In this document: in pieces, positions 14,327 to 21,172 of the stretch
Layout: every line of letters begins with the position of its first letter
How positions within the stretch are numbered: position 1 is the first letter of the stretch
Assembly (NCBI GenBank): GCA_011322005.1
Contig: DROE01000322.1
Span: 1 to 21,172, forward strand
Direction of reading: 5' to 3'
DNA length: 21,172 nt
DNA from: Devosia sp.
GTDB lineage: Bacteria > Pseudomonadota > Alphaproteobacteria > Rhizobiales > Devosiaceae
Translations under genes and position numbers: made by a program
The notes under the pieces: generated by a model
The model's database searches: none
The model's input: the letters and a program-made list of their open reading frames with translations, nothing else
What the model was told of the DNA's origin: nothing

Positions 14327-14690
14327 GTGCTGGAAACAGCTATGGCGATAAATGGCTATCGGAATAAACCCATCGGACCCGGGGGCGGTACCCGGCGCCT
14401 CCACCAGATCTCTACGCACGCCGTGGGGATGTTATGGGGGCGAAATAGGATCGACGAGGGCGTAAAGGGTATGCTTTTGCCCGGCATGGTACCACCGTAT
14501 CGGACCACATCTATAGTTGCAAATGACAACTATGCTGAGGCTCTGGCTGCGTAAGCGGTTCGACACCTCGAATTGAAGCCCTTTTCCCCTGGCAGGGTAA
14601 AGGCGGGGTCCGCAGGCACCTGGCAACAGAAGCCTGCACCAAATTCCTGTTTATCTGGTGCCGGTTTTGTTGGCGCCCGGTGGGCTCTTC
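14327..14690 (+). ncRNA. ssrA: tmRNA, circularly permuted two-piece alphaproteobacterial form
   Basis: tmRNA rescues stalled ribosomes and adds a degradation tag. The gene order is permuted. The acceptor piece comes first and ends with the T-arm CCGGG (14379-14383), a 7-base loop GGCGGTA, CCCGG (14391-14395), the acceptor strand CGCCTCC (14396-14402) and encoded ACCA (14403-14406). A spacer of about 29 bases (14407-14435) follows and must be cut out. The coding piece starts at GGGGGCG (14436-14442), which pairs over seven bases with CGCCTCC. The third pair is G-U, the alanyl-tRNA synthetase identity element. Then comes the D-analogue region AAATAGGATCGACGAGGGCG. The tag frame encodes ANDNYAEALAA. 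Helices follow, such as GCAGGC / GCCTGC and GCACCA / TGGTGC (to about 14654). The 5' and 3' limits of the precursor are approximate. Confidence 0.95.
14519..14554 (+). other. tmRNA tag-peptide reading frame
   Basis: From the resume codon GCA (14519-14521) the frame reads ANDNYAEALAA and stops at TAA (14552-14554). With the Ala carried by the tRNA-like part the tag is AANDNYAEALAA. The LAA end is the ClpX recognition signal, and the AANDNY start resembles tags known to bind SspB, encoded next door. Confidence 0.93.
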
Positions 14691-14792
14691 GCTCCCCGGT
14701 GCAAATGCACACTTGAATTTTAGCTGCATTGTAGCGTCAAATGTGGCAAACAGATTCTGCTGTAAAACTTGCAAAGTCAGAGGACAGGCTGA
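14691..14792. other. Region between ssrA and sspB
   Basis: About 100 bases with no gene. An imperfect GC-rich inverted repeat, CCGGTGGG ... CTCCCCGG at about 14679-14698, marks the likely end of the ssrA transcript, but there is no T run after it. TTGAAT at 14713-14718 could be a -35 box, yet no good -10 follows at the right spacing. The sspB ribosome site AGAGGA lies at 14779-14784. Confidence 0.4.
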
Positions 14793-15362
14793 ATGGCCGA
14801 AGATCATATCCGATACGATGTACTCACTCAGGACGCCCTGCGCGGTGTCGTGCGCAAAGTACTTTCGGAGGTTGCCAAGGCCGGCCTGCCCGGTGACCAC
14901 CACTTTTTCATCTCCTTTGCAACCCGTGCACCAGGCGTGCGCATCTCCAAAAAACTGCTCGACCAGTATCAGGAAGAAATGACCATCGTCGTCCAGAACC
15001 AGTTCTGGGACCTCAAAACCAGCGAAACCGGTTTTGAGATTGGCCTCTCGTTTGATGGGGTCAGTGAAACTCTTTCCATCCCGTTTTCGGCCCTGAAGGG
15101 ATTTTTTGACCCATCGGTGCAATTCGGGCTGCAATTTGACGTGACCAACTCTGGGTCGAGTGCCAAGGCACCAGCCTCCGCCGGCACCCCATCCTTGTCT
15201 GACGGCGCCACCGGGAAGGATGTCGGCAGCGGTGACACAGCGCGGAATGCTGAAGCAGGAGCCGTCCCCGACAAAACCGGGGGCAAGACCTCGTCTGCCG
15301 ATGACCCCGAAAAGCAGGGCGAAAAGGTTGTCAGCCTGGATTCCTTCCGCAAGAAGACATGA
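14793..15362 (+). CDS. sspB: SspB, ClpXP adaptor for ssrA-tagged proteins (alpha type)
   Basis: SspB binds the tmRNA-encoded tag and tethers the tagged protein to ClpX for degradation in the cytoplasm. The 189 residues have the expected plan. A folded tag-binding domain covers about the first 125 residues (IRYDVLTQDALRGVVRKVLS, LPGDHHFFISFATRAPGVRI, EEMTIVVQNQFWDLK, SIPFSALKGFFDPSVQFGLQ). A long, low-complexity Ser/Gly/Ala/Asp-rich linker follows, then the C-terminal ClpX-binding tail VVSLDSFRKKT. The ATG at 14793 has AGAGGA eight bases upstream. It lies directly downstream of ssrA, which makes its substrate tag, and is followed 13 bases later by a small RHH gene. Confidence 0.95.
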   Translation: MAEDHIRYDVLTQDALRGVVRKVLSEVAKAGLPGDHHFFISFATRAPGVRISKKLLDQYQEEMTIVVQNQFWDLKTSETGFEIGLSFDGVSETLSIPFSALKGFFDPSVQFGLQFDVTNSGSSAKAPASAGTPSLSDGATGKDVGSGDTARNAEAGAVPDKTGGKTSSADDPEKQGEKVVSLDSFRKKT

Positions 15363-15375
15363 GGAATTGTTGCCC

Positions 15376-15603
15376 ATGCTCAAACGGTCGCTGACCCTTG
15401 CCGGACACAGGACCTCGCTTGCCCTTGAAGCGGAATATTGGCATGCCCTTGAAGAAATCGCCCGCATTCAGAACGTAACCGTTCCGGTTTTGCTGGGCAG
15501 GATTGATGCGGAGAGGACCACCCATAACATGTCCTCCGCCGTCCGGCTTGCAGTTCTTGAATATTACCGCAACCGCTCTGATCTCGCCGATATCAGCACC
15601 TGA
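15376..15603 (+). CDS. Small ribbon-helix-helix domain protein
   Basis: A 75-residue protein, LKRSLTLAGHRTSLALEAEY with WHALEEIARIQNVTVPVLLG and MSSAVRLAVLEYYRNR. The beta strand followed by two helices fits the ribbon-helix-helix fold of a family found mainly in alphaproteobacteria. Such proteins usually bind DNA as dimers, but the function of this family is not established. The ATG at 15376 has GAGGAA (15361-15366) nine bases upstream, overlapping the sspB stop; an in-frame TTG at 15370 is too close to that site. Its spacing from sspB (13 bases) makes it the second gene of that operon. It is convergent with the AsmA-family gene, with six bases between the stops. Confidence 0.85.
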   Translation: MLKRSLTLAGHRTSLALEAEYWHALEEIARIQNVTVPVLLGRIDAERTTHNMSSAVRLAVLEYYRNRSDLADIST

Positions 15604-15609
15604 ACCCGT

Positions 15610-18600
15610 TCACAGGTTGTCCGGCGGTGCTGGATCAGGCACCAGCGGGTCCCCCGATTCCAGGTCAAAGATCAGGTCCTGACGCTCTTCGCTCAGGCGC
15701 GCCGCCTCATCGGCAATCCGGTGAGCTTCCGCCTCCGCCTCGAGTCGTGCAGCCTCCTCTTCGAGCCGTTGTCTTTCAAGCTCCATAAGCCGCGCCCGTT
15801 CTGCCGCTGCCCTTGCCGCCCGCGCCTCCTGTTCGGCCCGTAGTGCCTCAAGCCTGGCCAACTCGATTTCAAGCGCCCGGAACTGAACAGCATCCACCAT
15901 CGAGCCCAGATCAACCTCTCGCGCCGGTTCAAGAAAAGTTCCCCCAAGGGTTGCGGTGATCCGGGCAGTGTTTTCGTCCACGAGCCCCTCGGGGTCATCC
16001 AGCCGGGTTGGCGTCATCGTCCAGTCTCCCGAGAGTTGAAGGTCCCACAGGTCAAGGCCCAACTGTCCCAGAAGTCGGGCATCTTCGCTCTGCGCCGCCA
16101 GGTTTTCAGCCCGCACCTGTCCCCCGGCAAGGCGAACCCCCCCTCCAAGTACAGCTGTCTCGAACTTTCCTTCATCCAGCGCACTGGCAACAACTGCCCC
16201 AAGCGCTTCAGCTTCCAGTTCTGCAATGCCCTCCACATCTCCCAGTGCCGAAAATACGGCAGGACCAAAATTTGCAATCTCCAGGCCTGTTGCGGAAAAG
16301 CTGCCCTCTCCCACGAGAGTTTTGACCATTTCCGCAACGCTGGCGCCGGTTGCGCTGAACTGAAGCCCGGCATCAAGAGTACCCTCGAGATATCGTTTGG
16401 GCGCCTCGGGCAACAACCCGTCCAGTGCCACACCTGAAACACTAAGCCTTCCCGAAAGCTGCTTTTGCGGCACCGAACCTGCGCAGCAAACCTCCAGTCG
16501 TGCGCTGATTGAACCGGAACCGTTCCGGCCGGAAAGGTTTTGCAATTCCAGTTTGCTGGCATCCCAGATCAGGTCGAAGCTCAACTGCTCTGCGATATTG
16601 AACTCGCCAAAGCGCAGGGCAGGTGCTGTGATATTGATGCGTCCGCGAGACTGGCGGCGCGAAACACCAAGATCCAGCGGGCCATCCGGCCAGATTCCAT
16701 CGCTGGTGATGTAAGTCGCCGGACCGCCAAAAAAAGCCAGTGCATCCGCGGCATTGATTGTTCCAACCTGCAACTGCCCGGCAACAAGTCCGGTTTCGCC
16801 CAGCTCCGAAATGCTCAGTCGCCCCCCCACCGCGGCACCGGCTTCACCAAGTCCGCTTGCAAAGATATTGTTCAGCGCCAAGCCCGATGTGCCATCAAAG
16901 CCGATGTCGGCAGACCCCTCCAGTCCCGGAAGATGAATACCGCTCGCACCCGCCAGGTCCATCAGTGGCGAAAAATCAGATATTGCAAAGTCCAGGAGGC
17001 CGCTGCCGCTGAACCCGGCGCTGCCAGAAGGGAGCAACACCCCGGCAAAACCCAGCCGCTCCTCGCCCCGTTGCACCACAACCGTTGTGTCAAGCTTACC
17101 AGAGAGTGTCCCCTGAGCGCGCAGATCAACCAGAACGGGCCCCTGTGTACCAAGAAGAGAATAGTTCCCCAGACCAAGCTGGCGTGTAAGTGCATCGCTA
17201 TCCTCGCTGCGCCCCTGGGCCTGAAACAGAACCTCTCCCCTTTTGAGTTCCCCAAGTCCCCCGGGGACCACCATTTCAAACTGCATGTCAAGAACTCCGG
17301 CGCGACCGGCAATGGAAATTCCCTGTTCCCCCGCAGCATCGGGTGGGGAGAGATCAACATTGGCATCGAACGGCAGCGCTCGCCCGGCCAGATCCAGCAC
17401 ATCTGAAGAAAGGCCCAACCGCTCCGAAGCCAGCGCCAGAAACCCGGACTGCGCCCCTTGCGAAAGTGTCAACCGTCCGCCCCCCGAAATCACCGGAGCC
17501 AGCAACGTCCCCGACATGTCCCCCGAGAGTAAAAACCTCGCACCTCCAAAGTCCTGGGCCGCCAGTCGTTCGATGCGCACCCCTTCAGGGGCCCAGTCCA
17601 TCTGCAGCGAGAACTCCGACCCCCCAAGACCCAGAACCGTGGCGCTTTTTGCAGCCACATCAAGACTGCCGGCAGGAAAGGAACTGCTAAGGCTGACTTC
17701 CCCCACAATGTCGGGCAGAAAAGCCAGAACCGCTTCGCTTTCGCCCGCATCAAGCGCACCGAAGCGACCTGTCACCAGCGCGGTGCGTGTTTCCCCAAGA
17801 GAGAACAGCCCGGCAAAATCATGGGGGCTTTCATCAAGCATGAAAACACCCTCCGCCAGCGAAAGCTCACCTGAACCAAGTGCCACTTCCGCGCTCACCT
17901 CCACTTTGCGGTTAAACAGGGGATTGTCGTCTTTGAGCGGGTGCCAGAGGTTGGCCAGCACATCAGGTCGCTCCGAGTTGAGGGACACCGTGCCCTGAAA
18001 GCCGGCTTTTCCGCCGTCATCATAAAGCTTTCCCGCCAGGCGCAGCGAACTGTCGCCGGGTAGTTGTGCACTGAGTTCTCCAAGGCTCCAGACCCTGCCG
18101 TCCGTAGTCGCATCAATCCGCAGTTCCCTCAAAGAGAAAGCACGCAGATCCAATTCTGCGATATCGACACCAATCCGCCCCATGATCGGTGGCACAAACA
18201 AGGGGGGCATCTCACTGAGCAGGCGAACCAGTTCGTAAGGCTCATGCTCCGTTCGCTCCCGCATATCACGCGGCGCCAAAGCCAGTACCCCGCCCGAAAT
18301 CACCGCGTCAAAAGAAAGCGTTTTACCCAGTTGCACGACCGCGGCACCGCTAAGGCGCGCACCGGTCAGATTTTCGTCCGGCTGAATGGAAAACGTCGAA
18401 AGCAGGATTTTTTCGGAAGTGACCTCAACTTCGCTGACAAGCACCAGGTCGCCCTTGACATTATCGGCCTCGTGCACTGTCTCAGGAATTCCACGAAAAG
18501 TCGCCTGCCCCTTGAATACGGGCTGTATCCCCACCTCAAGAATGCCCTGTGTACTCAAACTATAGGTGCCGTCCATAGCACGTACAAAGGCTGAAAGCTG

Positions 18601-19212
18601 CATCTCCGCGTTGGCGTTCATCGACGAAGTGTTGACCCGGATTGCGTGAGCGCGCCCATCAGCCTCCCCTGTTCCCTGCAGCGAATAGGGGCCGCGCGCA
18701 TCAGAAACAGTAACCTCTCCCTCAAAGTTCTTCATCTGCCAGAAATCGCCGGAGCGTTTGTCAGCAAACCTGAAAGTGCCATTGACAATCCGGGCGCTGG
18801 CAACCGAAAGCCTGGATGCACTCAATGCCTCGGGCAGAACGAATGGAAGCTGCAGTTCTCCGCTCTCTCCCACTGAGACCGAGAGAGTCGGCGACTGCAA
18901 AACCAGGCTTGTAATGCTCAGCCGGTCGCGCAGGAAGTCCGCCAGTGAGAACTCCGCCACCAGCCCCCCGATTTCGACGACAGGTGCATCGGCGGGTCCC
19001 ACGATCGTAGCCCCGAACTGCATCCTGGGTTGGGGCAGAAGCCTGAAATCAATGCTCCCGGCAATGATGACATCCGTACCAAGCGCCGCCTCGGCCATGC
19101 TTTCCAGCCTGTCGCGATAGCCCTCCCAGTTGATCCAGTTGGGCACCAGAAACCCGCCCGCCAGCACCAAAATCGCCAAAATGCCGACTACGATGTAAAG
19201 TCGATTAAGCAC
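15610..19212 (-). CDS. Very large AsmA-family envelope protein
   Basis: About 1200 residues. The N-terminus has one membrane anchor (LNRLYIVVGILAILVLAGGF) and then the AsmA signature region (PNWINWEGYRDRLESMAEAA, LGTDVIIAGSIDFRLLPQPR). The long middle is made of repeated beta strands rich in Gly, Ser, Leu and Asp, as in AsmA/TamB/YhdP bridge-like proteins that are linked to lipid movement and outer-membrane assembly across the periplasm. A further AsmA-like block near the end reads EGSFSATGLEIANFGPAVFS. The last 100 residues are a charged, Glu/Arg/Ala-rich probable coiled coil (LEALRAEQEARAARAAAERA and on) ending in a Pro-rich tail. The GTG at 19212 (VLNRLYIV) is preferred because related proteins start this way, with AAAGGGAG upstream; a GTG at 19239 would add nine residues. 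It is divergent from the ClC gene. Confidence 0.87.
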   Translation of the reverse strand: MLNRLYIVVGILAILVLAGGFLVPNWINWEGYRDRLESMAEAALGTDVIIAGSIDFRLLPQPRMQFGATIVGPADAPVVEIGGLVAEFSLADFLRDRLSITSLVLQSPTLSVSVGESGELQLPFVLPEALSASRLSVASARIVNGTFRFADKRSGDFWQMKNFEGEVTVSDARGPYSLQGTGEADGRAHAIRVNTSSMNANAEMQLSAFVRAMDGTYSLSTQGILEVGIQPVFKGQATFRGIPETVHEADNVKGDLVLVSEVEVTSEKILLSTFSIQPDENLTGARLSGAAVVQLGKTLSFDAVISGGVLALAPRDMRERTEHEPYELVRLLSEMPPLFVPPIMGRIGVDIAELDLRAFSLRELRIDATTDGRVWSLGELSAQLPGDSSLRLAGKLYDDGGKAGFQGTVSLNSERPDVLANLWHPLKDDNPLFNRKVEVSAEVALGSGELSLAEGVFMLDESPHDFAGLFSLGETRTALVTGRFGALDAGESEAVLAFLPDIVGEVSLSSSFPAGSLDVAAKSATVLGLGGSEFSLQMDWAPEGVRIERLAAQDFGGARFLLSGDMSGTLLAPVISGGGRLTLSQGAQSGFLALASERLGLSSDVLDLAGRALPFDANVDLSPPDAAGEQGISIAGRAGVLDMQFEMVVPGGLGELKRGEVLFQAQGRSEDSDALTRQLGLGNYSLLGTQGPVLVDLRAQGTLSGKLDTTVVVQRGEERLGFAGVLLPSGSAGFSGSGLLDFAISDFSPLMDLAGASGIHLPGLEGSADIGFDGTSGLALNNIFASGLGEAGAAVGGRLSISELGETGLVAGQLQVGTINAADALAFFGGPATYITSDGIWPDGPLDLGVSRRQSRGRINITAPALRFGEFNIAEQLSFDLIWDASKLELQNLSGRNGSGSISARLEVCCAGSVPQKQLSGRLSVSGVALDGLLPEAPKRYLEGTLDAGLQFSATGASVAEMVKTLVGEGSFSATGLEIANFGPAVFSALGDVEGIAELEAEALGAVVASALDEGKFETAVLGGGVRLAGGQVRAENLAAQSEDARLLGQLGLDLWDLQLSGDWTMTPTRLDDPEGLVDENTARITATLGGTFLEPAREVDLGSMVDAVQFRALEIELARLEALRAEQEARAARAAAERARLMELERQRLEEEAARLEAEAEAHRIADEAARLSEERQDLIFDLESGDPLVPDPAPPDNL

Positions 19213-19395
19213 GCGCCGTCGAACTCCCTTTACCTTCACTGCAATTTAAGCCCTACAAGAGCTTGCGTCATCCACGAATATTGCGCAATTTGAGCAATTG
19301 GAACACGTTTTTGGTCTACGCGGACCTGAACAACTCACCTTGATGCCACAGTAGCGGCCGGGAACCGTTTTCGGCGCAACCCGGCAGGAAAAAAA
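19213..19395. other. Divergent intergenic region, AsmA-family / clc
   Basis: No gene is seen. It contains two copies of TTGNGCAA in tandem, TTGCGCAA (19281-19288) and TTGAGCAA (19290-19297), one helical turn apart, a possible regulator site. TTGAGC could also be a -35 box for clc, but no convincing -10 follows. The clc ribosome site is AGGAAAAAAA just before its ATG. Confidence 0.4.
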
Positions 19396-21030
19396 ATGAA
19401 GCGCGCCAAGCTCAGTATAGCGCAAATCTACCAGGTTGTTTATCGCTGGGTGCGTCCCAATGTCGAAAGCTTCATTCGGCTGCAAAAGCCCAAGCTCTGG
19501 CTTCTGGCAATCCTTGCCGGCCTGGCCGGCGCTGTTGTCGCCATAATCTTTCGCCACGCCATCGGCATGGTTCAGTGGCTGTGGACCGGCACTTCCTCTG
19601 AAACTTTTCTCTCAAACATCGCCGCGTTCCCCTGGTGGGTAGTGGTGGTTGCCCCAACCACGGGTGGCCTGGTGGTGGGCACAATGATACATTTCTGGGG
19701 GCCTGGTGCCCGGGCGGGGGGCGTTGCCGACGCCATCGAGGAGCGCGCCCGCGACACTTCCCAGCTTACCCTGCGCAATGCCACAGTGGGCACGTTGATT
19801 TCAGCGGTAACCCTTGGCTCGGGCGGCAGCGCCGGGCGCGAAGGCCCTGTCGTCTACTATGCCGCCGCCACCGCCAAGGCGCTGTTTCAGTTTTTTGAGC
19901 TGCCCCCCTCTGCCCGCCGCGCCATGCTGGCCAGCGGTGTTGCCGCCGCCATCGCCGCCTCGTTCAACGCACCCCTGGCCGGAGTGCTTTTTGCCCACGA
20001 GGTCATTCTGGGGCACTTTTCCATGACGGCGTTTGTGCCCCTGGTCATTGCCGCCGTACTCGCCGGCGTCATCTCCCAGGCCTGGTTTGGCCCGGCCCCC
20101 ATATTCATGCTGCCCGATTTTCAGATCACCTCTTATCTGGAAATTCCCGCATTTGCGCTGCTCGGTATCGCCTGTGCGGCGGTGGCCATACTTTTTCAAG
20201 CCTCGCTTATCGGTTCGGACTGGATTAACCGACGCATCTCCCTGCCCGCCCTCATACGCCCGGTTGCCGGGGGCTTTGCTGTTGGTCTCATCGCACTGGC
20301 CTTCCCCCAGGTGCTGGGCGTGGGTTACGAGGCTACCGCAGCCGCACTGTCCGGCCGGCTCGACCTGTGGCTGATGCTGGCGCTGATTGTTGCCAAAACC
20401 ATTGCCACCGCCATAACGCTTGGTACGCGCATGGGCGGAGGCGTGTTTTCTCCCAGCCTTTATCTTGGTGCCATGACCGGTGCTGCCTTTGGCATGATTG
20501 CAGCCAGCGCCGCTCCCGAACTGGCCTCCAACGTCGGAATCTATGCGATTGTGGGCATGGCCGCGGTTGCCGCCGCGGTGCTGGGTGCCCCCATCTCCAC
20601 CGCTATAATGATCTACGAACTTACCGACGGATTTTCGTTTTCAATCGCGCTGTTGCTGACCATCGGCATTGCCACCGGACTGTCCCAGGCCGCCATGGGC
20701 CACAGCTATTTCTTCTGGCAATTGTTCTCGCGCGGCGTGATGCTTGAAGAAGGACCCCACACCCATCTCGCCCGCCAGTTGCGGGTAAGAAAGTTCACCA
20801 TCCCCTTCAAGGCGGATGAAGAGGTTCCGGTGTTTGACCCCACCCGGCTCTGGCTCAGGGACACCGACAATCTTGAAACCGCCCTGAAATCATTCTCCAA
20901 CAGCGGCAAACAACGCCTTCTGGTCACCAGCGGCAAGGATAACGACCCGGTCGGCTGGGCCTACCATGTGGATGCCCTGTCAAACTTCAATCAGGCCCTG
21001 GTCGAGCAAAGCCGCGAAGAACATTATTGA
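19396..21030 (+). CDS. ClC-family anion channel/transporter
   Basis: A 544-residue membrane protein of the ClC chloride channel / antiporter superfamily. Family motifs are GSGGSAGREGPVVYYAAATA (the gating Glu is present in GREGP), FNAPLAGVLFAHEVILGHFS, and GGGVFSPSLYLGAMTGAAFG (the second pore motif GxFxP). The usual GSGIP selectivity loop reads AGGVAD, so the pore Ser appears to be Gly. The intracellular proton Glu of E. coli ClC (203) aligns with Val in HEV, and Tyr445 with Phe in TDGFSF. The last 90 residues after the membrane part are soluble and look like part of a CBS-type domain (TRLWLRDTDNLETALKSFSN). The ATG at 19396 has AGGA seven bases upstream. It forms a single-gene unit. Confidence 0.94.
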   Translation: MKRAKLSIAQIYQVVYRWVRPNVESFIRLQKPKLWLLAILAGLAGAVVAIIFRHAIGMVQWLWTGTSSETFLSNIAAFPWWVVVVAPTTGGLVVGTMIHFWGPGARAGGVADAIEERARDTSQLTLRNATVGTLISAVTLGSGGSAGREGPVVYYAAATAKALFQFFELPPSARRAMLASGVAAAIAASFNAPLAGVLFAHEVILGHFSMTAFVPLVIAAVLAGVISQAWFGPAPIFMLPDFQITSYLEIPAFALLGIACAAVAILFQASLIGSDWINRRISLPALIRPVAGGFAVGLIALAFPQVLGVGYEATAAALSGRLDLWLMLALIVAKTIATAITLGTRMGGGVFSPSLYLGAMTGAAFGMIAASAAPELASNVGIYAIVGMAAVAAAVLGAPISTAIMIYELTDGFSFSIALLLTIGIATGLSQAAMGHSYFFWQLFSRGVMLEEGPHTHLARQLRVRKFTIPFKADEEVPVFDPTRLWLRDTDNLETALKSFSNSGKQRLLVTSGKDNDPVGWAYHVDALSNFNQALVEQSREEHY

Positions 21031-21046
21031 GCGTACCGGACGCACC

Positions 21047-21087
21047 CCCCATCCTCAATTGGGGTAAGGACCTGGGGTCAGGCCCCA
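21047..21087 (+). terminator. Hairpin pair after clc, possible terminator
   Basis: Two GC-rich inverted repeats follow the clc stop: CCCC (21047-21050) with GGGG (21061-21064), and TGGGG (21073-21077) with CCCCA (21083-21087) around a TCAGG loop, followed by TTAATTT. CCTG / CAGG (21071-21082) is a competing stem inside the second. The T run is interrupted, so termination is plausible but not certain. The second hairpin could instead be a dispersed palindromic repeat. Confidence 0.4.
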
Positions 21088-21095
21088 TTAATTTC

Positions 21096-21172
21096 AAACA
21101 GAATTGCATGAGATTAATGAGTCCGTCACCTAGACCGCTTCATGTTTAGATTGAAACAATTCTGTTTCATGA
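21096..21172 (+). mobile_element. Short relic resembling the 3' end of an IS5-family element
   Basis: ATGAGTCCGTCACCTAGACC (21118-21137) matches the transposase end at 1540-1559 in most positions and in frame reads ESVT followed by TAG. That is the stop that the first copy has lost. It is bracketed by an 11-base inverted repeat, AAACAGAATTG (21096-21106) and CAATTCTGTTT (21157-21167). The right arm also forms its own hairpin, TGAAACA / TGTTTCA (21152-21169). No more of a transposase is visible before the window ends. Confidence 0.4.

Noticed and set aside
14556..14567. GCGGTTCGACAC after the tag frame as a normal tmRNA T-arm (one-piece tmRNA)
   Set aside because: There is no matching stem followed by CCA downstream. 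The encoded ACCA and the acceptor strand that pairs with GGGGGCG lie upstream at 14396-14406, which shows the permuted form.
14511..15467. Minus-strand ORF of 318 codons across ssrA and sspB
   Set aside because: It crosses a structured RNA and is antisense to sspB, both of which are firmly identified.
16540..17406. Plus-strand ORFs of up to 288 codons inside the AsmA-family gene
   Set aside because: The minus-strand frame is open for about 1200 codons with a proper membrane anchor and beta-rich text. The plus-strand frames look like random reverse complement.
1..21172. CRISPR array, prophage, toxin-antitoxin or defence system
   Set aside because: I saw no regularly spaced repeats, no phage structural or integrase genes, and no defence-type nuclease, helicase or toxin pairs. 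The lone ribbon-helix-helix gene next to sspB has no toxin partner.

Overview
The window is a moderately GC-rich chromosomal segment of an alphaproteobacterium, most likely Hyphomicrobiales-like. Three things point there: a circularly permuted (two-piece) tmRNA gene, the alphaproteobacterial form of SspB, and a thyA / folA / hflK / hflC / DUF2065 / degP block. No species is named because no rRNA or other decisive marker is present.

Layout. 1-557 (minus) is the N-terminal part of a tryptophanase-family gene cut by the window edge. 787-1555 is a decayed IS5-family transposase. 1614-4170 (plus) is the acetolactate synthase operon ilvI-ilvH, preceded by a Val-rich leader peptide and an intrinsic terminator, a typical attenuator. 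4187-4585 (minus) is a small exported PEBP/YbhB-like protein. 4627-6614 (plus) is pdxJ followed closely by a multi-pass permease-like protein. 6638-7513 (minus, miaA) and 7583-8488 (plus, serB) are divergent. A stub of an acetyltransferase gene follows serB.

8604-14230 is one long minus-strand block read thyA, GNAT, folA, hflK, hflC, DUF2065, degP. Nucleotide and folate metabolism is joined to envelope protein quality control. The first three genes are coupled by ATGA overlaps, and a good promoter lies between folA and hflK. Divergent from thyA is the permuted ssrA gene (about 14327-14690), with the acceptor piece first and the coding piece second. It is followed on the same strand by sspB, whose product hands ssrA-tagged proteins to ClpXP, and by a small ribbon-helix-helix protein. 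15610-19212 (minus) is a very long AsmA-family protein and 19396-21030 (plus) a ClC-type anion transporter. The right edge holds hairpins and a short tail that looks like the 3' end of another IS5-type element.

Most of the window is conserved housekeeping DNA. I do not see a defence island, CRISPR array, prophage or biosynthetic cluster, and no clearly new system. The points most worth checking are the ilv attenuator, the pdxJ-permease pair, the GNAT gene wedged between thyA and folA, the ssrA-sspB pairing, the ClC gate/selectivity substitutions, and a possible Trp-containing leader ORF before the tryptophanase. All family calls were made by eye from translated sequence, with no database search.
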